A stretch of 64,000 nucleotides of DNA from Patella vulgata (Eukaryota; Mollusca; Gastropoda; Patellidae), in contig NC_065883.2 in assembly GCF_932274485.2 (NCBI RefSeq), positions 78,650,559 through 78,714,558 on the forward strand, given 5' to 3'. Positions 44,900 through 56,093 of this stretch are shown here, piece by piece. Position 1 is the stretch's first letter. Every line of letters begins with the position of its first letter. Under the pieces are notes generated by a model that saw nothing but the letters and a program-made list of their open reading frames with translations, had not been told where the DNA came from and did not search any database. Both the position numbers and the translations under genes were made by a program.

Positions 44900-45539
44900 G
44901 ACTGGTGTGAATATTGATATAGTCAATGGAAAGTATATTTTAATACACACACCCAGTTTTAAAACAGGTGCTCGATTAATTCACATTTAATGCATCTGTT
45001 TCACAAAGGTATTGCGAAAAGCCTTCTTGTGGCTCTGTAAAAGATGACGGCTTTAAACCTGGTTAGCCCCCATGTGAATCCGAAAAAAACATGCCGCGTT
45101 TTCGTTAAAAACAAAACTACTAAAACACTCTGCACAATTTATCATCATTCAGGACAGTATTATACCTGAACTTTATTTTCATAATTTTAAAATCCTTCAT
45201 ACATGCGGGAATTTGGAGTATTAAGCAAAATCAAAATGCTTACAAAAACTACGAAATTATTGAAATCGATCATTTCACAATTTTCAACTGCTGCATTTTG
45301 AAATTTCAAAGTTCTAAACGGGCGAAATTCATCACTACCGGATAGGAATACTTATCGGATTGAAAAATTACCACGTAACTATAAGAATACGGCAATTTCA
45401 AAGGAGGAGTTCGAGAAGGTAATCTGTATAAAATCTCGCAATGTTAAAAATCACATCGCTTGATTTGCTGTCGACATTGAGATCTCGTCGTGTCGCACGC
45501 CAGCGGCAGAGAAGCCAACCAATGGGACTCGTTGCCTGT

Positions 45540-47960
45540 CCATCTATATACGGTCCATAAGTAAACAGGTTTAAAGTGTAATTTTAACGGTGTATGGAGA
45601 CACCTTATTGACACAAAGCTATCATTTGGTTCGAAACTCGCACCCGGAATATTCCATCGACTAACACAGGCCATTCGCCGGATGATGATGAGCCAAGGCT
45701 ATGAACATACTGTTGTGTATCTTGATGATTTCTTCCTTTGTTATAACACCATGGAGCAATACTCAGCAGCATTACTTAAGCTTATTGAGGTTTTACCTTA
45801 TCTAGGATTTGCCATTAACTGGTCTAAGGTAACCAATCGAAATGGACTCAAATGCTATGTCGCTATGCTTACCTTCGGAAAAATTAGAATCTTTAAAGTA
45901 CGAAATTGAGACGTGTTTAAATAAAAAACGCTTATCGAAGAAACAATTGCAGTCGCTGGCTGGCATGTTAAAATGGGCATTAGGCGTAGTTCGTGGCGGA
46001 CGTGTATTCATCCGACGAATTTTGAATCGCATTAATAGTATGTCATTTTCGCAGCACATGGTTTTATTAAACCAAGACATATTACTGGATTTTACCATCG
46101 TTGAAATGTAATACTATAAGGGTTATTTTAGTTCTAAGAAATGTTTTATGTTTAATATAGAAATTCGTTACCTACATGATGTGTGACGAAAACTAGGGCA
46201 ATGAGTAATGAAGTAGCTTGCATTATTCTACTACTATCTTAGACTAACTCGCCGACAGTTATGTCAATCCATTTCTGGAAAGTAGGGTAGTATAGTACAG
46301 TCATCTTGTGCACGGATTAGTACAATTAACTAGAATAGTGTTGACGTAAGATGACGCGTTTTACTTTCTATATAGGAGAGAGCTGGTTTGATTTATTCTC
46401 AGACATCATTCGGAGCTCAGGGGAACATCATACCCATAGCCTCCTCGGCTTAGAGGCTAAGGTGAACACATCATCCTAACGTGAACCTTATGTAGAACTA
46501 TCAAGAAGTATGTTGCTGGTGCCACGTTTAAGCCGTTAGTTCTGAGTTAGAAAGGATATTAATCTCAGACCGTGGATATTTTAATAACTCGAAAAGTACT
46601 ATCATAGATATTGTAGTTTCCTGTGTTTAAACTTTGTAGTATGCTGTATTTGATAGATAAACATAGCAACAACATAAACAGTGTTTCACACTTAATTGAT
46701 CATTGGAAATAGTTATCACAACGTGAAGTCAAAGAAAGTCCTAGACGATTATGTCACATTTACCCTGTAGTGCCACGGAAACACTGTTTAAGAACCTTGT
46801 TGCTGGATAATCTACCGGAAGTGTCCGTCATTACCGATGCATGCAACATTGGTGGAGGCGGTTACTCCCGGAACGATTGGTTTTATGTGAATTGGGAATG
46901 TGACTTCCCTGACATGGCCCCCATGCATATACACTATAAGGAAAGGATGGCGGTGATAGCTGGAATATGTCGATGGTGCTATAACTTGCAAAACAAACGC
47001 GTTATTATATTTTCGGACAAAACGTTTACGGACCCTGCAAATATAACGGTATCGTTATGCATGCTTTAAGGCCCATGTTTGGGCTTTCGATTATGTTCAA
47101 CTTTCACCTTTCAGCAAGATATGTTAGAAGTGACCTTAATACTGTAACCGATAAAATTTCTCGGTTACACGAATTCGCTCCTGATGAAAGTGTTATATCT
47201 ATTTCGGATTATCATATGCACATATCCGCTAAAACTCTTCCTTTTCTTTTGCAGAATCAAGTCCAAACCTTGTAAATTGGCTTGATTCCAGAGTGGATAT
47301 CCTTTGAAGAAATATATTCTCTAAATCACCTTAAATCATATCTACATTTATTGTTCACTGATTGATATTGAACCCGTTCCAATTAGGTTAAACGACCTAA
47401 TCCGTTATATTGCGTACCTATCCGAAAGGTTGTATTTCTCGTCCATTAGACAGTAGTGTATATCATAAGGTTGTTGCACGTGGAGGCTAATTTAAAGAAT
47501 CCCCCTAGATAACTGGCACGTAAGCCCACTTCTGCAAGGCACAAGGCGTACGCTAGGGGACGTTAAGCAGCCCAAACTGCCTATTACTCCCAAAATCTTG
47601 CTTGCTATTTTAAATCTTACTTCTCCTTTTGATCGTGCCTTCTGGGCGGCTTGTCTAGTAGCATTTTCTCATTTTTTCCGGAAATCAAACATCTTTGTTT
47701 CCGACTAACCCTTCAATTCTGAGAATGTACACCTACTGCGTTCTGATTTTAGTTTTAGCGATACCAATATCGCGCATTCCCAATTCTCCCCTGTATTTCG
47801 TAGAAGCCTGCAAACTGGCATAAGAAGTGAATAGTGTTCCCATAACGGTCTCATGAATTATTCCAAATTTATTAACGTCAAAACGGCGTTGTCCATTGCA
47901 AGATATCCAGCCAGGGAGTATTCACGTCATAGCTTTAGACGTGGCTGGGCGACGTTCGCC
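45540..47960 (+). pseudogene. DIRS-like tyrosine-recombinase retroelement fossil
   Basis: Parts in order on the plus strand: reverse transcriptase (FGSKLAPGIFHRLTQAIRR, VVYLDDFFLCY), the RT thumb/connector (SKKQLQSLAGMLKWALGVV, GGRVFIRRILNRI), an RNase H-like region (VITDACNIGGGGY), and the start of a tyrosine-recombinase N-terminal region downstream (DRAFWAACLVAFSHFF). This order fits DIRS-order elements. It is broken by several disruptions and looks old; terminal repeats were not identified. Confidence 0.75.
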
Positions 47961-48049
47961 TTTCAGCTGTAATATTTCGGTAGATCTAATAACCAGCGGC
48001 TGCCAGGCAGGATACGCCCACATTTTCGAGAGATGGATAGAGAACAAGC

Positions 48050-49260
48050 TAAAAAGAAAGTGATTTTTCCTACAATCAAGGGCCATAATTCAGGAAATTA
48101 CAATTCGATATGCACAAATATCGAAAGGAACCGAGATCTTTGTGTATAAACTTACATTTCAAGTTTCAACAAAATCGGATAAAAATTGTGACCTCTATAG
48201 GGTCCACATCCTTGATCTACCATATTTTTACGCTATTTGAGAACGAACAGCGGCCATTTTGTCTGTCAATTTAGGGTCGATTTATTCGAAATTCGAACTC
48301 AGCCATCCTTAGGGTGTAACGGTGATATAATAATAATACATTTTTTTAAATCGGGTAAAAATTATGACCTCTATAGGGCCCACAAACTAATAACGCGATT
48401 TTCGTACAATCAGGGGCCATAATTCAGGAAGTTACGGTTCGATATGCGCGAATATTGACAGGAACCGAGATCTTTGAGTTATAAACTGACATTTCAAGTT
48501 TCAACAAAATCGGATAAAAATTGTGACCTCAATAGGGTCCACAAGCTAAAAACGCGATTTTTCGTACAGTCAGGGGCCATAATTCAGGAAGTTACGGTCC
48601 GATATGCGCGAATATCGAAAATAACCGAGTTCTTTGGGTTATAAACTTACATTCGAAGTTTCAACAAAATCGGATTAAAATTGTGACCTCTATAGGGTCG
48701 AAAACCTTGATATACCATATTTTTTACGCTATTTTCGAACGAAGGGCGGCCATTTTGTTTGCAGTTTTGGGTCGATTTTCACGAAATTCGAACTCAGCCA
48801 TCCTTAGGGTGTAACGGGGATATATTAATACGTTTTTTTAAATCGGATAAAAATTTTGACATCTATAGGTCCACAAGCTAAAAACGCGATTTTTCGTACA
48901 ATCAGGGGCCATAATTCAGGAAGTTACGGTCCGAATATCGAAAGGAACCGAGATCTTTGGGTTATAAACTTACATTTCAAGTTTCAACAAAATCGGATAA
49001 AAATTGTGACCTCTACAGTGTTCACAAGCTAAAGACGTGATTTTTCGTACAATCAGGGGCCATAATCCATGAAGTTACAGTTCGATACATGCCAATATCG
49101 AAAGGAACCGAGATCTTAGGGTGATAAACCTATATTTCAATTTCATTGAAATCGGATAAAAATTGTGACCTGTAGACTGTTCACAAACAATTGTGGACGG
49201 ACGCACGAACGGACGGACAGGGGCGACGACAATATACGTCCACATGAAAATGTGGGCGTA
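48050..49260. repeat. Higher-order tandem array of two modules
   Basis: Module A (about 155-165 bp: AGGGGCCATAATTCAGGAAG, GGAACCGAGATCTTTG, CAAGTTTCAACAAAATCGGA, TTGTGACCTCTATAGGGTCC) and module B (about 165-175 bp: AACGAAGGGCGGCCATTTTG, GAACTCAGCCATCCTTAGGG) alternate as A-B-A-A-B-A-A. The array ends in GGACGGACGCACGAACGGAC and GAAAATGTGGGCGTATAAAA. I know of similar sequence at the 3' end of dispersed repeats in molluscs, but the element class is not settled. Confidence 0.9.
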
Positions 49261-49264
49261 TAAA

Positions 49265-49560
49265 AATGCAGGGCGACTGAAGGAGTAACGCTTGCCAACG
49301 CTATTTGGATCCTTTCTTTAACATGAGATCGCAGGTAGCTACTTAGTTGGGCAACCAGGTTAGAACCGCTTGTTGAAAGAAAAAGAAATAAAAAATGGCG
49401 TGGGCGTTTCTGGGAACATTGTTTGTAAGATTACCCCTCTTTTAACAATTGATTTTATGTTTTAAATATTGAGAAAATTTTATCCCCGAGTCGTTATCAA
49501 TCTATTTTTATTTGCTAATTTTTAAATTAAAGTCTTATAACGCCCAACCAGTCTTCTGTC
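49265..49560. other. No feature recognised
   Basis: Unique-looking AT-rich sequence. Confidence 0.35.
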
Positions 49561-49575
49561 TTATTCTTATTTGAG

Positions 49576-49638
49576 AGAGAGAGAGAGAGAAATGGGGTTT
49601 AACGTCCACTCGACACAAACTAGGTCATTTCGGGACTA
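49576..49638 (-). mobile_element. 63-bp SINE-I insertion with 13-bp target duplication
   Basis: Only the last part of SINE-I and its (GA)n tail. ATTCTTATTTGAG flanks it at 49563-49575 and 49639-49651. An extreme 5' truncation that is nevertheless a genuine insertion. Confidence 0.95.
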
Positions 49639-49689
49639 ATTCTTATTTGAGGGAATAGCAATTAATATGTAGGAAACTATAGTAGGCTA

Positions 49690-50085
49690 TTTGTTAAAAT
49701 GGTTTAAGTACAGTATACATATAAATTCTACAAAAAAACTATAGAAAGCTCATCCGTTATATTTTTCTCTACAAAATATGTACAAAAATTTTTTTTTTTT
49801 ACAGAAAACTATATATTTACCACCAATTCTATAGCAAAACCAATGAATCTAAAGGTTTATTTTTTTTCCAATGGTTTCTTACAGTATTCTATAGAATTCT
49901 ATAGGAAATTACACTTGAAAAAAAAACTCATCTACCAATCCTACACAAATCTATAGTAAATGTTTCTGAATCTATAGTCATGTGAAAAAACCTACAAAAT
50001 GAATTCGTTTTCCTGTAGCATTCTATAGAATCCCACAAACTTCTATAGCAAACAATACTTCTTTTATAGGACTTTTTTTTATAAG
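49690..50085. repeat. CTATAG-motif cluster
   Basis: About eight occurrences of CTATAG, mostly as TTCTATAG or TCTATAGT, on a T/A-rich background, often followed by a CAAA or GAAA run. The spacing is irregular. It may be a decayed AT-rich MITE with palindromic units. Confidence 0.45.
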
Positions 50086-50356
50086 GGTTGGTATGCTACT
50101 CCGAATAGACGCATTGCATAAAACTTGCCAAATGTTTTTATTGTATATTTGTGACCATATCTCCAACTTTACCTGAGCAATAAGGCTCCTTCCCAAACAC
50201 AGATTTGAACCCAGGAAATGTTCTCAAAAAAGCAACCTAACTTTGTGTTCTCCATGATCTTCATGTAACTCATGCTGCACGTGCTGTTCACCGGAACCAG
50301 CCATATAAATGCATCCCCATACCTGGTTGAATCATTCACACTACAACGCCAGCAGC

Positions 50357-51360
50357 ATGCCACGACTCACGACACCTCAGAGGAACCAGACGCTCGCCAC
50401 ACTGCCCAAGCCGTTGCCATTCACTTCCAGGTCAATGTTCGGACCATCTATAGGCTTCAGCAACGGTTTCGGACCACCAACACCATGGATGATCGCGCCC
50501 GAACTGGTAGACCAAGGTTACCACAAGGCGACAAGGCCGCCATGCTGTACGACAACACGTGCAGAATCCCTTCACACAGGCATATGAGACAGCACGTCAG
50601 ACAGTGGGGACACACGGAAGACCCATCAGTACCGAAACAGTGCGCCGACGTCTCACCAGAGAGAACATCCATTGCCATAGGCCTTGCCGTGGACGGATAC
50701 TCACCCCTCGTCATCGACGTGAACGTCTACAGTTTGCCCAACAATACTAGCGACACAGGCAATGGAGAACTGTTCTGTTCACAGATGAGAGTCGGTATTG
50801 CGTATCAACTGCAGATGGCAGGACCAGAATATGACTTCGACGTGACCAACGTTATTCTGACCAATGTGTCATGAGACGAGACTCATGGGGAGGGCCAAGC
50901 ATAATGGTTTGGGGTGGAATCGGCCTGAACCAGAGAGTGGGTCCTGTGGTGTTCCAAAATCTTGGTCCAGGGAGAGGAGGCGGCATCACAGCAGTGCGCT
51001 ACATCGATCAAGCTCTCAGACCACACGTCATACCAAATTTCGACGTCATCAAAACGTTTCCCAGCATAACAACGCCCGTGCCCACACTGCCAGAGTTACT
51101 CGGGACTTTCTACAGCAGAACGGTGTTAACCCCGATGGAACATCTTTGGGATGAAATTCAGAGGAGACTTAATAACGTCGTACCGAGACCAAATACAGCC
51201 GATGGATTGAGAGAGTGTGGCTCCAGGTGTCAATGGCGTTCATCGTGTACAGACGCTGCGCTGCTGTTATTGACACTCGCGGTGAACACACCAGATACTG
51301 TTCATCCTGGTCCACTTCATGTACAGACGCTGCGCTGCTGTTATTGACACTCGCGTTGAA
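50357..51360 (+). pseudogene. Decayed Tc1-like transposase
   Basis: Translated pieces in order but in different frames: N-terminal MPRLTTPQRNQ; helix-turn-helix AVAIHFQVNVRTIYRLQQRF and GRPRL; second DNA-binding domain GRPISTETVRRRLTRENI; catalytic-core landmarks WGGPSIMVWGGIG and HNNARAHTARVTRDFLQQNG (second Asp region), and MEHLWDEIQRRLNN (third acidic residue). The RSPDLNP region before MEHLWDE is deleted, and at least four frameshifts are needed to explain the order. About 1.0 kb, the usual size. The C-terminal end (IDTRGEHTRY-like) is duplicated by an 85-bp tandem repeat (from 51245 and 51330). Terminal inverted repeats were not found. Confidence 0.9.
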
Positions 51361-51489
51361 CACACTTGATACTGAGGTATAGACTGTGTACAGACTTTAA
51401 ATCTTCTCGTAATGTCTTAGAATTGTGCTTAATTACTCACTAATGTGTCAACATACTGTTCACAAAAAATTGCTTTAATCCATTTAGGA

Positions 51490-51790
51490 AGTCGTTTTCT
51501 AGAATGATTTGATTAAAGTGCCTCTTGAAATCATACTGAGTTTTTTGTTTTGCTGTTTAGGTATTATTCAATACCGGTACATATAAATGTATCAACAGTT
51601 ACCATGGAGATTGTATTGATTGATTGAGTCAGTATATACATTCCATTTCAGTGATTGACGTCTGAGTTTACATATTTTACAGGTAAGCTGGCTTCATATA
51701 TTTCAACGTTTTATCTTCTCCTCTTCCCACAACTTATCCGTAAGTAAACCTTGGCACCAAGGCTTGGAGACGACATGAACTCCTTAGTGA
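51490..51790. other. No feature recognised
   Basis: Unique-looking sequence between a Tc1 remnant and a SINE-II. Confidence 0.35.
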
Positions 51791-51796
51791 GTTGGG

Positions 51797-52660
51797 GGGG
51801 GGCACGGTGGTTAAGTGGGTAAGACGCAGGATCGCAAGCCTGGCGGTCTCGTGGTCGATCCCTGCATTGACCGAGATACTGTAACACTATATCTTAGTGG
51901 TAACAGATATCAGTTTAGTAAATATATGATTTATTTACATCGAAACAGAATATAACACAACTACATCAATACTGCGGAAACTAAACTACGACAGGAACAT
52001 ATCAGGACGGTACATAACTATATTATATCCACCATTCCGTCCCTCTGCCAAGGCAGCGGCTGAACTCGGGTGATTCCATTCACTCATCCAACCCTCTCGT
52101 CTCCTCCCCGTAGGTCTCAGGTCGTCTCGTATCTGCTTCTCTCCTCGTCTGTCTAACTGTCAGCAAACTTCTAGTTAAATACCCTCCGACAATAGATAAA
52201 GGCTCATGATCATACATGCAATTGTCTCTTTATCACGTCATGGCATGCTTACTGACCAGTGCATATTCCTTTGAAGTAAAGCGGAGCGTGTGCACAGATC
52301 ATATGTAGTTTGTAAATGACATATGGGATTAATTACATGTTTAATTAGATCATAGCCAATTCGTGTTTTAACAGAAGTATATAAAGAGTTGAAAAGTCAA
52401 TATAATATATTATCAAAAGCAGTTTAGGTCAATAAGTTTTATGCACCTAAATGATCGTTCAATTTGATGAAAGTTATAGAGTACTTTGTCACAAAAGTTC
52501 ATCGAGATTTTCCGGCGTGGTCCCCCCTTCTCAGTGATGCAGGACGGAGGGCCTGACGAGGACAGCTGTCTAGTCGTTCGGATGGTACGAAAAACCGAGG
52601 TCCCGTGGCAAATTGGCGTGCACGTAAAATATCCCTTGACAGTTAGAATTCGATATGATT
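51797..52660 (+). mobile_element. SINE-II split by LTR-like fossil
   Basis: Head GGCACGGTGGTTAAGTGGGT with B box GGTCGATCCCTGC (51797-51884), then resumption at AAGTTCATCGAGATTTTCCG (52496) through CCTTGACAGTTAGAATTCGA. The tail is truncated. The gap is filled by the LTR-like repeat. Confidence 0.9.
51888..52494 (-). mobile_element. Solo LTR-like fossil, second copy
   Basis: On the minus strand it begins TGTGAC and ends GTTACA, giving the short inverted TG...CA ends of LTRs, with a TATTTAA-like box and a downstream conserved GTTTGCTGACAG block. About 607 bp, uninterrupted, diverged from 3973-4869. No retroelement genes next to it. Sits within a SINE-II, so it is younger than that SINE. Confidence 0.6.
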
Positions 52661-52764
52661 TTGAAGCACGATAATTCTAATTATCGCGATAAATTTACTC
52701 CAGACGATAATTCATGATATCGCGATAATTTATTTTACCAATATCGTGAGATATTTCGATATTT

Positions 52765-53515
52765 TAGACTTTTGGCAAGCAGAATTCTTTCCATCCGTAT
52801 CACGTATCCGTATTGTCACGTGATACGTGGCATCAATGTAGTTTTAGAGTTTTGGCAGATTTTTGCACCGCGTACGTATGAGTAACTGAGCTGAGCTCAA
52901 GTTCTATTATAGCATGATGGCAGTTATCTACCAAGATTCACCATCAGTACTATATAGTCAAGGGCCTAGCCTACAAATTCCTGGAGGAAGTAAAGTGGTT
53001 CGACAGTCGATGAGCTATTAAAAAATTAATGTCGTATGTTATTAAAAATCACTAATCATCTAATGTATCGGAATGTTTATACCCCTTTACCATAGAATCA
53101 CATCATTTACAGATTTGCAAGGTGAACTCCCTAAATTTAGAACTTAGATCAACCAGCATGCACACAGACAGACAGGAAAAATTTGAAAATTCCGAGAAGC
53201 ACTCATCAAAACTAATGATTAAATTCCAGTGATTGTCATTGTAAATATCGCATCAAACACATACCTTAGTGTTCTAGAATACACTTAGATTCATAAAAAC
53301 GCTATGGCACAACAAAAGTAGCAAAACGGACGGCAAAAAGACGAAGATGTTATACGAACCTTTTCCGTATGAAAGCTGTTCGATACGAACTGCCGTACCC
53401 GTGTGTCGTATTACGTGTGAGAAATACACACACATTGTTGACGTCACCCGCAAAATATATACGGATACACGATACGGATCAGGAATTTGCGCTTGCCAAA
53501 CGTCTCTAGTGATTA
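52765..53515. mobile_element. Possible 750-bp inverted-end element
   Basis: AGACTTTTGGCAAGCAGAAT and ATCCGTATCACGTATCCGTA near the left end are matched in reverse by ATACGGATACACGATACGGA and GCTTGCCAAACGTCT near the right end. Similarity over about 60 bp per end. Target duplication unclear; no coding part. The block just to the left (52680-52765) is rich in ATCGCGATAAT palindromes. Confidence 0.5.
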
Positions 53516-53581
53516 TTGTCACGTACACCTGTTGTCATAGATTGTATGATTTAAAGATACATTATGGGAGATTAGAAAAGT

Positions 53582-53742
53582 TTACCCTTCGCTTTCCTCT
53601 GGTAAAACTCGCGGTCATTAATCAGGGTGAATTGGTGCCTTAGCTCCGCCCCTAGTGGCTCTGATTGGCAGGATTTGTTAAAATGAAATGCTGCCGATTT
53701 CAAAATGGCCGGCGAGTTTTACCAGTGGCAAACGAAGGCTAA
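53582..53742. mobile_element. 160-bp MITE upstream of glycosyltransferase copy A
   Basis: Inverted ends TTACCCTTCGCTTTCC and GGCAAACGAAGGCTAA, with arms continuing GGTAAAACTCGC and GCGAGTTTTACC (about 30 bp in total). The homologous region before copy B (58245) lacks it: AAAGTTATCTCTGGG follows directly. So it inserted after the duplication or marks its edge. Confidence 0.75.
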
Positions 53743-54046
53743 AGTTATCTCTGGGATGGAGATTGATTTTTCAGTTGTTAAGTACCCAAATTTATAGCAA
53801 CACGTGACTAACTTATAAACAAACTTGTCAGTTATCTTTATACCATTGCGTAAAGTGGCTGATTAATCAAATCATTTACATTTTAATTGCAGTTTTGTAA
53901 GCTAAAGAAAATGTTCCGTAAGTGGAAGGTGGGTGTTATAGAGAAATTTGTCACATTTACAAAGGTACACAACTCTAGATATAAGATTGGAATAAGACCA
54001 CTTTTGTTTTAAATTGAACGGAAACCGTGATGTAAGTAGAGAAAGT

Positions 54047-54243
54047 TCGCCGTGATTTTCCAGTCGGACGACGACACGGTCTAGTCGTTCGGATGGAGCG
54101 ACAAAGGTTCCGTGTACATGTTGGCGTGCACGTAAAGGAATCCTGGACAGTTGGAACTCAATTTGGCTTATGCACGTTTTTATTAGCCCAGTCGGTGCAG
54201 AACGGTAGGACGTTAAACCCCATTTCAGTTTATTTCATTTCTT
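54047..54243 (+). mobile_element. SINE-II in intron 1 of copy A
   Basis: CGTGATTTTCCAGTCGGACG through TTAAACCCCATTTCAGTTTA. The same SINE with the same truncation lies at 58556-58747 in copy B, so it inserted before the gene duplication. Confidence 0.93.
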
Positions 54244-54261
54244 TATCGCTGTTGCTACCAC

Positions 54262-54433
54262 ACAGTCCATGAACCAGCAACACTACATCTCAGTCAAGCA
54301 CCATACAGTCCATGAACCAGCAACACTACATCCCAGTCAAGCACCATATAGTCCATGAACCAGCAACGCTACATCACAGTCAAGCACCATACAGTCCATG
54401 AACAAGCAACACTACATCCCAGTCAAGCACCAT
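54262..54433 (+). repeat. 43-bp minisatellite in intron 1 of copy A
   Basis: Four units at 54262, 54305, 54348 and 54391, containing GTCCATGAACCAGCAACACT and CAGTCAAGCACCAT. In copy B the same place (58770-58790) has a single partial unit, ACAGTTCATGAACCAGCAA. The array therefore grew after duplication. Confidence 0.95.
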
Positions 54434-54654
54434 CCAATTCAGGAACCGACAAGCGGCCAATTATTTCAATTGTCAAACAATCAAACAATGCCCATGTTGG
54501 CTTTAAGTGGTTGTAGAGTAGGCAGGGTATTCTTACTATTTTTTGAACACCTGGTGCCACCTGACAATATAGGTGTATTGCCCACCTGTTCATGATAGGG
54601 TTGACAAGGATTCTTACTATTTCGTGAACATGGTTAGTTTGCATCGCTAACAAA

Positions 54655-54935
54655 TTGAAATAAAATGAACATATTTTTCTGCATGGCCTGGGATAATAAC
54701 GACGGGTGTGCGTCATGCAATGTGAGAGAGAGCGAGAAATGGGGTTTAACGTCCACTCGACACAAACTAGGTCATTTCGGGACTAACATATGGTTTAATT
54801 TTATTTCAATAATTCGCTTGCGCGTAGAGATCTTTAGCAGTGGGAGGAAACCCACGAGGTTGGAGTCATGCAATGTGCTAAGGAGGTCATTTTGCTCGAA
54901 CGACGGCCTTCACGCCCGTTCTTCGTCAAATTTGA
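54655..54935 (-). mobile_element. SINE-II fragment with a nested SINE-I
   Basis: SINE-II sequence (TGGCCTGGGATAATAACGACGG, then TGCTAAGGAGGTCATTTTGC) is interrupted at 54725-54864 by a 5'-truncated SINE-I in minus orientation. GTCATGCAATGTG flanks the SINE-I at 54712-54724 and 54865-54877, a perfect 13-bp duplication. Confidence 0.93.
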
Positions 54936-55205
54936 ACTAACATACACGGCAGAAGCTCTACTGAGCTGATTCTAGGGTAGCCCAGGAGTAAAAATGATGG
55001 ACCTGTAATCTTCTCCCCCCGTTGACTTCACCATATCAGGACTCGACGCACTAATTCCCTTCCATAGACTTCACCATACCCAGTAATTCTCTCCCATAGA
55101 CTTTACCATACCCAGTAATACCTCCCCATTGTCTTCACCATATCAGGCCTCAGCCCAGACATACCTTCCCTTTGACATCAACGTACCTGGTTTCGATCCA
55201 GTAAT

Positions 55206-55436
55206 TAGAGAGAGACAGAGACAGAGAGAGACAGAGAGACAGAGAGAGAGAGATGGGTTTCACGTCTACTCGACACAAACTATCAGTCGGACGAATCCTG
55301 AGAACCTGGAGAAAACCCACGAGGTTGTACTTCTTGACAGGTACAACCGGGCAATCGAAACCACGCCAGTTGACCCAAAGATAGATCTTATGATACAGCG
55401 CACACATGCTAACCACTCGGCCATCCACCTTCCCCC
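55206..55436 (-). mobile_element. SINE-I copy in intron 1 of copy A
   Basis: GACAGAGAGA-rich tail, GGTTTCACGTCTACTCGACA, shortened core, head ending GGCCATCCACC. The upstream stretch 54960-55200 holds degenerate repeats of GACTTCACCATA and CCCAGTAATTCTC. Confidence 0.9.
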
Positions 55437-56093
55437 AGTAATTCTCTCCCCGATGACTTCACCATTTCACCGTAATTCATGACTTTTTACTTCCTGATCC
55501 TTCCGCCACCAAATGATGAATATTCACCAAATGAAAATTCAAACACTATTTTTCGATTCCTAACCAAACATTTAGCAAAATTGCAATGCTAAAAGAGAGT
55601 GTGTGTGTGGGGGGGGGGGGGGGTAGAGCTAGTCTTAATTCTGATTGTATCTTTTTGGGTTGTCTGAAAGTAATTATATTATGAATGTCGTATTTCTGTT
55701 TTTCAGTTAAAGATCGGAATCATTTCAACCCTATCACTTATCATACTTTATATGATCTATTATAGACACGTAGCCGATAGACAGTCTGTGTCTGTGATAT
55801 CATCGACGGATGAACCTTACAGGCAGCCCGTGTCTGTGATATCATCGCGGGAGGAACCTTACAATGACAGATACTTTGTCTATTCATGCAGAAAGGGAAT
55901 CTCGTGTGGGGGATTGGGAGATCGACAGAAGGGTATCATGGCTGTATATTTGATGGCCAACGCCACAAACAGTAAATTCCGGATTCAAATAGAAAAACCT
56001 TGTGACGTTACCGTAGCCCTTCGACCTAAATCTTTTAACTGGACTTTCAACAAGGATGAGGTACAAAACAGATCCAGTACATATCGTTTATAA

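Larger units (their letters stand above)
53911..56093 (+). pseudogene. Glycosyltransferase copy A, truncated paralogue
   Basis: Exon 1 coding part 53911-53928 (MFRKWK), preceded by acceptor TTAATTGCAG (53891-53892), so a 5' UTR exon must lie further up. Intron 53929-55706 holds a SINE-II, a 43-bp minisatellite and two SINE-I copies. Exon 2 begins at 55707 after TTCTGTTTTTCAG with the same membrane anchor as copy B (IGIISTLSLIILYMIYY). A 16-residue spacer is duplicated (VSVISSTDEPYRQP then VSVISSREEPYNDR). The GGLGDRQKGIM motif is intact, but homology to copy B ends near 56082 and a stop follows at 56091-56093. Two thirds of the catalytic domain is missing. It would encode only an anchored stub unless spliced to an unseen exon. 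Confidence 0.8.

Noticed and set aside
45444-45674. Minus-strand 76-residue frame
   Set aside because: It overlaps the reverse-transcriptase region of the DIRS-like fossil in antisense and has no motif.
50457-50714. Minus-strand frame within the Tc1-like remnant
   Set aside because: Antisense shadow of the transposase DNA-binding region.
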